Made by a program: the position numbers and the translations under genes. Positions 15,532 through 22,500 of a stretch of DNA of 64,000 nucleotides are shown piece by piece; the stretch's first letter is position 1, and the number at the start of each line of letters is the position of its first letter. Source of the stretch: Rhodococcus opacus (GTDB taxonomy: Bacteria; Actinomycetota; Actinomycetes; Mycobacteriales; Mycobacteriaceae); assembly GCF_012396235.1 (NCBI RefSeq), contig NZ_JAAXPA010000012.1:124001-188000 (forward strand). The letters run 5' to 3'. Under the pieces are notes generated by a model. It had not been told where the DNA came from and ran no database searches. It saw only the letters and a program-made list of their open reading frames with translations.

Positions 15532-16227
15532 ATGCCAGGAACACCACGAGAACGCGCCCGCGAGCAGACGCTGCAGGACATCACGAGGATCGGACGCGAA
15601 CAGCTGGCCGCGGTCGGCGCCGCTGCCCTGTCGCTGCGGGCCGTCGCACGGGACCTCGGCGTCGTGTCGTCCGCCGTCTACCGGTACGTCAAGAGCCGCG
15701 ACGAACTGCTGACGCTGCTCGTCGTCGACGGATACAACGAACTCGGCGACGCCGCGGAGGCGGCCGTGGCCTCCGCAGCCGAACCGCGGGAACAGTTCCT
15801 GGCGCTCGGCCGTGCGGTGCGCGAGTGGGCGCTGCGCGAGCCCGCCCGCTACGGATTGCTGTTCGGCAGCCCGGTTCCCGGCTACCACGCGCCCGGCGAG
15901 CAGACCACGACTCCGGGGACGCGGGTGATCTACGCACTCGTCGGGATCTTCGACAACGCGTTCCGGGCGGGCAAGCTCGAGGCGGCCGCGGCGGCGCCCA
16001 TCGACGACGAGCTCGCGGCAGACCTCGACCGCATCCGCGCCGAACTCGGACTCACCACCCCCGACCATCTGCTCGCCCGCGGCGTGCTGGTCTGGTCGGC
16101 GCTGTTCGGGGCGGTGAACTTCGAGGTGTTCGAGCAGTACGGCGCCGACACGTTCACCACACCGGGGGCACTGTTCGAGCACCACCTCGCGGTCCTGGCC
16201 GAGACGGCGGGGCTGCCGGCGGCGTAA
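15532..16227 (+). CDS. TetR-family regulator
   Basis: A 231-residue regulator. The N-terminal HTH is at about residues 25-47 (ALSLRAVARDLGVVSSAVYR YVKSRDELL), followed by an all-helical ligand domain of the TetR_C type (FFE...ARYGLLFGSPVPGYHAP). The ATG at 15532 is chosen over an upstream TTG because the latter falls inside operator 2. The divergent epimerase gene and the paired palindromes between them indicate a classic autoregulated TetR pair. The inducer is unknown. Confidence 0.88.
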   Translation: MPGTPRERAREQTLQDITRIGREQLAAVGAAALSLRAVARDLGVVSSAVYRYVKSRDELLTLLVVDGYNELGDAAEAAVASAAEPREQFLALGRAVREWALREPARYGLLFGSPVPGYHAPGEQTTTPGTRVIYALVGIFDNAFRAGKLEAAAAAPIDDELAADLDRIRAELGLTTPDHLLARGVLVWSALFGAVNFEVFEQYGADTFTTPGALFEHHLAVLAETAGLPAA

Positions 16228-16294
16228 AGCGGCGAACCGGACGCAGGTCGCGTCCTCCGTCACATCGCGTCCGCCGCGGTGGGATGATGTTCAG

Positions 16295-16900
16295 GTGGCG
16301 CACGCAGAAGAACCCGAAGATCGAACGGCGTCGACGGAACCGGTGGTCCGGCCCGGCAGCCTGTTGGTCTCGTCCACAGATCTCGTCGAACCCGCATTCC
16401 GTCGCACCGTGATCTACGTGATCGAGCACAACGACGCCGGCAGCCTCGGCGTGGTCATCAACCGTCCCAGCGAAACCGCGGTGCACGACGTGCTGCCACA
16501 GTGGGCGCCGCTCGCCGCGCGCCCGTCCGCGTTGTACGTCGGCGGTCCCGTCAAACGGGACGCCGCACTGTGCCTGGCGACACTGCGCACCGGCGCGCAG
16601 CCCGACGGTGTCGCGGGTCTGCGCCGGGTCCACGGCCGCGTGGTGATGGTGGATCTCGACTCCGACCCCGAGGTCATCGCCCCGCTGGTGGAGGGTGTCC
16701 GGATCTTCGCCGGTTACTCGGGATGGACGTACGGTCAGCTCGACTCGGAACTCCAGCGCGACGACTGGATCGTCATCTCGGCCCTCGCGTCGGACGTGGT
16801 CGCTCCCGCCCGGGTCGACGTGTGGGCGCAGGTGCTGCGCCGGCAGCCGCTCCCCCTCGCCCTGCTCGCCACCCACCCGATCGACGTCGAGCGCAACTAG
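16295..16900 (+). CDS. YqgE/AlgH family protein
   Basis: A 201-residue DUF179 protein. Family hallmarks are GSLLVSSTDLVEPAFRRTVI near residue 21, SLGVVINRPSE, LYVGGPVKRDAAL, and FAGYSGWTYGQLDSELQRDD. Biochemical function is unknown; in pseudomonads the homologue AlgH affects alginate and other regulation. GTG start. The homologue in M. tuberculosis is Rv0038, also close to leuS, so this is conserved chromosomal context. Confidence 0.92.
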   Translation: MAHAEEPEDRTASTEPVVRPGSLLVSSTDLVEPAFRRTVIYVIEHNDAGSLGVVINRPSETAVHDVLPQWAPLAARPSALYVGGPVKRDAALCLATLRTGAQPDGVAGLRRVHGRVVMVDLDSDPEVIAPLVEGVRIFAGYSGWTYGQLDSELQRDDWIVISALASDVVAPARVDVWAQVLRRQPLPLALLATHPIDVERN

Positions 16901-16982
16901 ACACACCCCGCGCACGTCCCTGGACTGTCGGGGACGGGTGGTATCAACAGAGGTGGGGAACGAAGTGAGGAGGACAGCACAC

Positions 16983-17159
16983 GTGATCGACACCTGTCAC
17001 GGAACATTGATCGTGCACACGCTCTACGGAGCAGAGTGCACGGACGAGTCGTGCGCCGAGTTGTCCGAGGCCCGGCACGCACTGATCATCGACTGCGACG
17101 AATTCGGCGACTGCGTGTGCTCGGCGGAGTTCGCCGAGCAGCTGCGTCACGCATCCTGA
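16983..17159 (+). CDS. small Cys-rich protein, 58 aa
   Basis: A short protein starting with GTG at 16983, preceded by GAGGAGG with about 8-bp spacing, which decides the start. It has six Cys residues (IDTCHG, GAECTDESCAEL, DCDEFGDCVCS) in a strongly acidic background. The spacing suggests metal or redox function, but no family is recognised. Its last 13 bp overlap the 3' end of the convergent Mut7-C gene. Confidence 0.55.
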   Translation: MIDTCHGTLIVHTLYGAECTDESCAELSEARHALIIDCDEFGDCVCSAEFAEQLRHAS

Positions 17160-17929
17160 GAACCCACCTCGAGCGTCACCCCGACCTCCGACAGGCGTCG
17201 GCGCAGCTTCGGAAGATGGCTGCCCGGCCAGTACAGCTGCGCACAGTCCTGGCACCGGCTGAACTCGTGTTCGTTGCCCGCGACGCCCGGTGGTGCCTCG
17301 GCCAGCGCCTCGGCACGGGGAACCGGCGCGAGAAGCCCGTTGCAGCGCGCGCACCGGGTGAACGGCGAGATCCGCGACCGAAGGTCGAAGCGGTCCAGCA
17401 CTTCCCGCAACTGCCGGCGTGGGTCCGTTTCGTGCAGGAACGCGCCGTGGGTGAGCGCCGACCTCTTGAGTAGGCCGGTGTCCCGGGTCAGGACGATGCG
17501 ATGCTCGGACAGGGAGATGTCCACCAGTTCCGGGTCGGCGAAGTCGTTGCGGTAACGGGTGTCGAAGCCCAGCAGGCGGAGGTAGCGGGCGAGTCGGCCG
17601 AGATGCACGTCGAGCACGAACGTCGGGTCCCGCAGCGGTCGGGGACGCAGTTTCGTGACTCCGGTCAGATCGAGTCGCTCGAACATCGGGTACACCGCGA
17701 CGCGTTCGCCGCCGCGCAGCAGGTGGGCGAAATCGACGGACACCTCGTCGACGAGGATCAGATCCACCTCGGTGTGCGGGACCCCCAGCGCCTCGATCCG
17801 GTCCTTCACCGACGGGGTGCCGTCGAACTCGTGCTCGAAAGTGTGCTTGCGCCGCACCGGCGGCAGAAAGTCGTTCAGCTCCTCGTAGAAGCGGAATTCG
17901 CAGTGACGAAGTGGCTCGGGCATCGGCAT
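17147..17929 (-). CDS. Mut7-C RNase-domain protein with ubiquitin-like N-domain
   Basis: A 260-residue fusion. Residues ~9-90 form a ubiquitin/ThiS-like beta-grasp domain (FEHEFDGTPSVKDRIEALGV, GGERVAVYPMFERLDL). Residues ~100-185 are the Mut7-C domain, a PIN-like RNase fold (FVLDVHLGRLARYLRLLGFD, DPELVDISLSEHRIVLTRD) with conserved acidic residues. The C-terminus is a zinc ribbon with CARC and CQDC pairs. The family is widespread in actinobacteria and named for the C-terminal part of the animal exonuclease Mut-7. An RNA- or tRNA-related nuclease role is inferred from fold only. It lies 9 bp downstream of the bile-acid-type symporter gene. Confidence 0.85.
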   Translation of the reverse strand: MPMPEPLRHCEFRFYEELNDFLPPVRRKHTFEHEFDGTPSVKDRIEALGVPHTEVDLILVDEVSVDFAHLLRGGERVAVYPMFERLDLTGVTKLRPRPLRDPTFVLDVHLGRLARYLRLLGFDTRYRNDFADPELVDISLSEHRIVLTRDTGLLKRSALTHGAFLHETDPRRQLREVLDRFDLRSRISPFTRCARCNGLLAPVPRAEALAEAPPGVAGNEHEFSRCQDCAQLYWPGSHLPKLRRRLSEVGVTLEVGSQDA

Positions 17930-17938
17930 TTCACGTCC

Positions 17939-18931
17939 TCATGCCACAGTACTGGCCGACTCCTCGCGGCTGCGCTTCGAATACTGCTGCGCGAGCGCGG
18001 CGCAGACGATCAGCTGGATCTGGTGGAAGATCATCAGCGGCAGCACGATCAGCCCCACCGGCTGTCCCACGAACAGGACCGAGGCCATCGGCAGACCCGT
18101 CGCGAGACTCTTCTTCGATCCGCAGAAGACGATGACGATCCGGTCGGGAACGGAGAATCCCAGCTTCAGGCCGGCCAGGGCCGTGACGGCGAGCACGACC
18201 GCGAGGACGACGCAGCACACCAGCACGACACCGATCACCTGCCAGACCGTCACGGTGTGCCAGATTCCCTCGTTCATGCTCGCGCTGAACGCCGAGAAGA
18301 CCACGAGGAAGATCGAGCCGCGATCCACGATCCGGGTGGGCTCGGAGTGCTTCTGCAACCAGTCGATGACGAGCGGCCGGATCAGCTGGCCGACGAAGAA
18401 CGGCAGGAGAAGCTGCAGCACGATGTCGAGGATCGACGAGAAATCGACGTGGGCGTCGCCGGTGGTGTTCATCAGCAGGATCACCAGCGCCGGTGTCACG
18501 AACACACCGATGAGATTGGAGAACGACGCGCTCACGATCGCCCCGGCCACGTTGCCCTTGGCGATGGACGTGAACGCGATCGACGACTGGACCGTCGACG
18601 GAACCAGGCACAGGTACAGGATGCCGGTGTACAGGTCCTCGCTGAGCACCCCCGGCACGAGGATGCGCAGCGCGAGCCCGATCAGCGGGAAGAGCACGAA
18701 CGTCGCGGCGAACACGACCGAATGCAGCCGCCAGTGTTTCAGCCCCTTCAGCGCCTCCTGCGGCGACAGCCGCGCGCCGTACAGCAGGAACAGGATGCCG
18801 ATCGCGATCCGGGTGGCCCAGTCGAGCACCGTCTGACCGGTCCCCGACACCGGGAACACGCTCCCCAGGATCGCCACGGCGACGATGCCGAGGACGAACC
18901 CGTCGAGGTGGAACCGGCTGAGAAATTTCAC
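17939..18931 (-). CDS. bile acid:sodium symporter family protein (SBF-like, YfeH type)
   Basis: A 330-residue membrane protein with about ten hydrophobic segments. The start (GTG, MKFLSRFHLDGFVLGIVAVA) overlaps the stop of the upstream MFS gene by 4 bp. Typical segments are the LLYGARLSPQEALKGLKHWR loop and CLVPSTVQSSIAFTSIAKGN, characteristic of the SBF_like/P7TM family, and CGSKKSLATGLPMASVLF. Members move organic anions with sodium; the substrate here is unknown. It is coupled with an MFS transporter in one operon. Confidence 0.87.
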   Translation of the reverse strand: MKFLSRFHLDGFVLGIVAVAILGSVFPVSGTGQTVLDWATRIAIGILFLLYGARLSPQEALKGLKHWRLHSVVFAATFVLFPLIGLALRILVPGVLSEDLYTGILYLCLVPSTVQSSIAFTSIAKGNVAGAIVSASFSNLIGVFVTPALVILLMNTTGDAHVDFSSILDIVLQLLLPFFVGQLIRPLVIDWLQKHSEPTRIVDRGSIFLVVFSAFSASMNEGIWHTVTVWQVIGVVLVCCVVLAVVLAVTALAGLKLGFSVPDRIVIVFCGSKKSLATGLPMASVLFVGQPVGLIVLPLMIFHQIQLIVCAALAQQYSKRSREESASTVA

Positions 18932-20211
18932 TGCGTCGAGGGTAGAGCGGCGTCGTCACGACCCTTCGTGCGGACGCTCAGCACCGCGAGGACGCCGCAC
19001 AGGGCGGCGCCGATGATCGCGAGTTCGATGATGGCCACGTGCATGCCCTGGACGGTGATGGCGATGCCCGCGCAGATGGACGGCACGGCGAGACCGACGT
19101 AGCCGACGGTGAAGAACGCGGCGAGCGTCCCGCCCTGGGCGTCGGGGGCGTGCTCCGCGGCGGCGGCACCCACGGCCCGCATCGCTCCGGCGAACGAGAG
19201 ACCGTGTCCCACACCGACGATGACGGTCACGACGCACAGCAGGGCGAGGGACGGCACGAAGTCGACGACGAGCAACCCGATCATGCCTGCGCCGACGGCG
19301 CCGATGCCCAGGGTTCGGCAGAGTACGGTTCCGAGCCGATTGGCCACGAGCTGCGCTGTCACCGAGCAGATCATGACCAGTGCGGCGGCACCGCCGGCGA
19401 CCACGAGGTTGCTCACGCCGAGCAGGCCGATGATCCACGTCGGGACCACCGACTGGAACAGGCCGACGGCGCCCCACGCCAGCGCGACGCCGAGGGAGGA
19501 CAGCCAGAACACCTGACGGATGGGTGCGGGGACGTGCGGGACCTGGAACACCTGGGTGGGTCGTGACGGCCCGCCGGTGGGTGCGGGGAGCAGCAGCACC
19601 ATGATCAGCGCGGGCAGGAGTGCCAGCGCGAACAGCACGTACGGCAGGACCAGGGCGTGCGGCAGGTACTGCGCGACGGCCCCGCCGAACAGCGGGCCCA
19701 GCGACGCACCGAGCGCGGTGGTGAGGGTGGCGGCGAGACCCGCCCGGCGCAGGTTCCGGGCCGGTTCGTGCTCGATGAGGGCGGCGGACCCGGCGGCCGA
19801 GCACGCGCCGACGGCGATGCCCTGGGCGATTCGGCCGAAGAACAGCCAGAGGGTCGAGTCGGCGAACGCGAGGACCACGGCGCCCAGCGCGCTGAAGGAG
19901 ATGGCGGCCAGTAACACGAAGCGGCGTCCCAGTGCGTCGGACAGCGGGCCGAAGAACAGCAGCGAGGGAAGCAGTCCGGCGACGTAGACGGCGAAGATCA
20001 GCGTCTGGACCAGCGGGGTGAATCCGAACTCGTGGCGGTAGAGCGAGTACAGCGCCGTGGGGATGTTGGCGCCGAGGAGCAGCACGACGAGGAGGTAGTT
20101 CAGGCCGTGGAAGTGGCGGCTGGTGGTGCGGGCCGTGACGGTCGGGACGGTGTCGGCGTGAGCGGTTGACGTGGACGTGTGGGGTCGCCTCCTCAGGCTG
20201 TCCGAATACAT
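18928..20211 (-). CDS. MFS transporter
   Basis: A 427-residue transporter with 12 predicted helices and the motif A loop FFGPLSDALGRRFVLLAAIS between helices 2 and 3. The N-terminal ~30 residues are hydrophilic (RRRPHTSTSTAHADTVPTVT). It is divergent from the GntR gene at 20280 with about 68 bp between the starts, so it is a likely target of that regulator. It is translationally coupled to the SBF-like symporter downstream. A drug- or metabolite-exporter role is plausible but unproven. Confidence 0.87.
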   Translation of the reverse strand: MYSDSLRRRPHTSTSTAHADTVPTVTARTTSRHFHGLNYLLVVLLLGANIPTALYSLYRHEFGFTPLVQTLIFAVYVAGLLPSLLFFGPLSDALGRRFVLLAAISFSALGAVVLAFADSTLWLFFGRIAQGIAVGACSAAGSAALIEHEPARNLRRAGLAATLTTALGASLGPLFGGAVAQYLPHALVLPYVLFALALLPALIMVLLLPAPTGGPSRPTQVFQVPHVPAPIRQVFWLSSLGVALAWGAVGLFQSVVPTWIIGLLGVSNLVVAGGAAALVMICSVTAQLVANRLGTVLCRTLGIGAVGAGMIGLLVVDFVPSLALLCVVTVIVGVGHGLSFAGAMRAVGAAAAEHAPDAQGGTLAAFFTVGYVGLAVPSICAGIAITVQGMHVAIIELAIIGAALCGVLAVLSVRTKGRDDAALPSTQ

Positions 20212-20279
20212 GGGACGTCCTACGTAGTTTAGGCGGGCCGGTCGTCAGTCGCGAGCCGGCGAGGTGTGAGGATGAGTAC

Positions 20280-20957
20280 ATGGCAGTGGTTCGGCGCGAG
20301 TCCGCGTATCAGCAGTCCCTGGACTGGATGCGTGGCCGGATCGCCCAGGGCGACTGGACGGTGGGCGAGCGGATCCCGACGGAACCCGAGCTGATGACGC
20401 TGCTCGGGGTCGGGCGCAACACCGTGCGCGAGGCCATCAAGACCCTCACGTCGACGGGCATCCTCGAGATCCGGCGCGGGTCCGGGACGTTCGTGCGGGC
20501 CCGCACCGACATCGGCGGGCTGCTCGGGCGGCAGGTCGCGGTCGCCGAGATGCTGAACGTCTTCGAAGTCCGGCGAGCGCTCGAGACCGAGGCCGTCCGC
20601 CTGGCATGCGGTCGCCGCACGGACGACGATCTGCGGTCCCTGTCTGCGCTACTCGACGAGCGGCAGCGAACGACGGATCAGCCGTCCCGGTTCGCGGACG
20701 CCGACCTCGCGTTCCACCTCGGGGTCGTGGAGGCCGCGCACAATCCGGTGCTGTCCGACCTGTTCGCCGGCATCCTCGAACCCACCCGCGCCACGTACGA
20801 CTTCACCGAGGGCGTCCACCCCCCGTCGCTGACCACCGACGACCACCGTGCCGTCGTCGACGCGATCGCCGCCCGCGACGAGGACGCCGCGGTCCGGGCC
20901 GCCCTCGGCTACCTCGACCGCGTGCTCGACGCGGTGCACCAGGCCTCCCGCCCGTGA
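20280..20957 (+). CDS. GntR/FadR-type transcriptional regulator
   Basis: A 225-residue FCD-type GntR regulator. The winged helix at about residues 10-75 includes GRIAQGDWTVGERIPTEPEL, GRNTVREAIKTLTSTGILEI and RRGSGTFVRART. The FCD domain follows (LEVRRALETEAVRLA-like: FEVRRALETEAVRLACGRRT), with Asp/His positions that usually bind a metal (DADLAFHLGVVEAAHNP). ATG start at 20280 is the first in frame with the fold. It is divergent from the MFS-SBF operon. The stop codon is inside a hairpin repeat shared with the convergent gene. Confidence 0.88.
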   Translation: MAVVRRESAYQQSLDWMRGRIAQGDWTVGERIPTEPELMTLLGVGRNTVREAIKTLTSTGILEIRRGSGTFVRARTDIGGLLGRQVAVAEMLNVFEVRRALETEAVRLACGRRTDDDLRSLSALLDERQRTTDQPSRFADADLAFHLGVVEAAHNPVLSDLFAGILEPTRATYDFTEGVHPPSLTTDDHRAVVDAIAARDEDAAVRAALGYLDRVLDAVHQASRP

Positions 20958-20997
20958 GTGGTTGACGAGTCCCTGCACTCCCGGGCCACTCACGGGC
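20950..20997. terminator. bidirectional hairpin repeat between convergent genes
   Basis: GCCCGTGAGTGG (20950-20961) pairs perfectly with CCACTCACGGGC (20986-20997) around a 24-nt loop. The TGA stops of both convergent genes (20955-20957 forward, complement of 20990-20992) lie inside the stem. It is related to the hairpins at 25370, 38488 and 42177. No U-tract follows, as is usual for actinobacterial terminators. Confidence 0.65.
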
Positions 20998-21961
20998 GGC
21001 GGAGCCGCCTGTCGGCGAACGTGTTGAGCGCCCCGGCCATGTCCTCGGCCCGTGCGCTGGTGACGGTCAGCCGGTCGCCGCATGCGGTCGTGACGATCAC
21101 GGCGGGACCGGTCCTCGTCACGACGCCGTAGTTCCGTCGGCCCTTCACCTTGAGTCCCCAGCCGCCGAAGTCGTCGAACGGCTTGATCACGTCGACGCGG
21201 GCGCCCTCGATCTCGTCGACGTCGTAGTGCAGGGCGGTCATGCCCATGTTCACCACCCGGATACCGGACGGATCGACGATCACCCGGAAGCGAAGCAAGC
21301 TCACGATCAGCAGCCCGACCGGCACGAACACCGCGAGGGGCCACCACCCGTCGACGAGCAGGCAGACGGCGACAGCGGGCGCGACACCCAGCAGCAGGAG
21401 CAACACCAGCGAGCCGACGGTGCCGAAACCGACCGTGTCCGCGACCGTCGCCGGGTCGTCGGCGCGCGGCAACCGGGGGTCGGGTGGACTCGTGGCGGAC
21501 ACCCGGGACCGGTAGTCGCGCAGCAGGGCGGCGCCGAGCAGGCCGACGACCGCGCCGATCACGACGCCGAGGCCGAGCGACCACAACGGAAGTTCGGTAT
21601 TCGAGACGTCTGTGACGTCGAGTTGGACGTAGAGCAGCACCACCTGCACCGTCAGGATCAGACCGACCACGGACAATCCGACGACGAGCATCGTGCGACG
21701 CATCATCAGCATCGCCTGGGCCAGGGCGGCGATCGCGGCGCATCCGCCACCGAACAGCACCGTCACCAGGGCAAACGTCCAGGCGCTGGACATCGGGGTG
21801 GCGAAGCCGTCGGGCGAGGTGGTGGTCCAGTGGGTGGCGATCTCCGCCGGGAGCCGCGGTTCCCAGACCTTCGTGAGGATCACCCCGCACAGGGCGGCGA
21901 CCACCGGCAGCAGGAGACCGAACACTGCGCCTGCGGGGTCGACGACGCGCGAGGACTTCAC
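20990..21961 (-). CDS. DUF1648/PH-domain-like membrane protein
   Basis: A 323-residue protein. The N-terminal part has a transmembrane helix followed by LPAEIATHWTTTSPDGFATP, the DUF1648 signature, then several more helices to about residue 130. A further hydrophobic pair (VLLLLLLGVAPAVAVCLLVD) precedes a cytoplasmic C-terminal PH-like domain (RFRVIVDPSGIRVVNMGM, VKPFDDFGGWGLKV-like, RRNYGVVTRTGPAVIVTTAC). Similar proteins are annotated only as hypothetical membrane proteins. It lies downstream of the SdpI-like gene and may share its transcript. Confidence 0.7.
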   Translation of the reverse strand: MKSSRVVDPAGAVFGLLLPVVAALCGVILTKVWEPRLPAEIATHWTTTSPDGFATPMSSAWTFALVTVLFGGGCAAIAALAQAMLMMRRTMLVVGLSVVGLILTVQVVLLYVQLDVTDVSNTELPLWSLGLGVVIGAVVGLLGAALLRDYRSRVSATSPPDPRLPRADDPATVADTVGFGTVGSLVLLLLLGVAPAVAVCLLVDGWWPLAVFVPVGLLIVSLLRFRVIVDPSGIRVVNMGMTALHYDVDEIEGARVDVIKPFDDFGGWGLKVKGRRNYGVVTRTGPAVIVTTACGDRLTVTSARAEDMAGALNTFADRRLRRP

Positions 21962-21983
21962 CGGACGGGCCGTCGCCAGCCGG

Positions 21984-22385
21984 TCAGGACGGCTGGCAGG
22001 CGCCCTTCAGCGAGCACGCGCCGCAGGAACTGCCGCACCCGCCGGTGTCGGCAGCGGGCACCGCCGCGGCGGCACGGGCACCGAGCGATCCGCCCGTCGC
22101 CGCGGTGAGAGCGGCAGCCACGACGCTGACGAGGACGGCGCCGATTCCGAAGACTCCGCCGATCAGGATTCCGGCGATTCCGCCGATGACGAGGAGCCCG
22201 GCAGCGGCAAGCAGGGTGGGCCCTGCGACCTTGTTGGCCAGCGCGAACGTCTGATCGTCGCGCATCGTCTCGGGGGTGCGGACACCCGCCCACCGGTTGC
22301 GCGGGAGGCGCTCGGCGAGGCCTGCAACGGCGACACCGGAGACAGCGACGGCGAGCACGAACAGCACGACGGAGGCAATCAACAC
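21984..22385 (-). CDS. SdpI-family membrane protein with Cys-rich tail
   Basis: A 133-residue protein with three hydrophobic segments. The loop LPRNRWAGVRTPETMRDDQT followed by ALANKVAG matches the SdpI/YhfL family (immunity to the SDP toxin in Bacillus; role in actinobacteria unknown). The last ~20 residues contain five Cys in CGSSCGACSLKGAC, an unusual tail that could bind metal or form disulfides. GTG start. It diverges from leuS. Confidence 0.75.
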   Translation of the reverse strand: MLIASVVLFVLAVAVSGVAVAGLAERLPRNRWAGVRTPETMRDDQTFALANKVAGPTLLAAAGLLVIGGIAGILIGGVFGIGAVLVSVVAAALTAATGGSLGARAAAAVPAADTGGCGSSCGACSLKGACQPS

Positions 22386-22500
22386 GTGACCAGGATACGG
22401 CGGACCCGGACGCGCAGGTGAGCCCGGGTGGGGTGAGGCTCTACCCTGGTTGACGGTATCCCCCTAATTCAGAATGTCAGCCAAGTAGATAGCGACCACA

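Noticed and set aside
17501-19102. A 533-residue plus-strand frame opposite the Mut7-C and SBF genes
   Set aside because: Composition (Asp/Arg/Gln/His-rich) is that of antisense frames; both minus-strand genes show clear family motifs.
22400-22500. Possible leader or T-box-like regulation upstream of leuS
   Set aside because: No T-box core or stem pattern was seen; only a TTGACG box with a poor -10 match, too weak to annotate.
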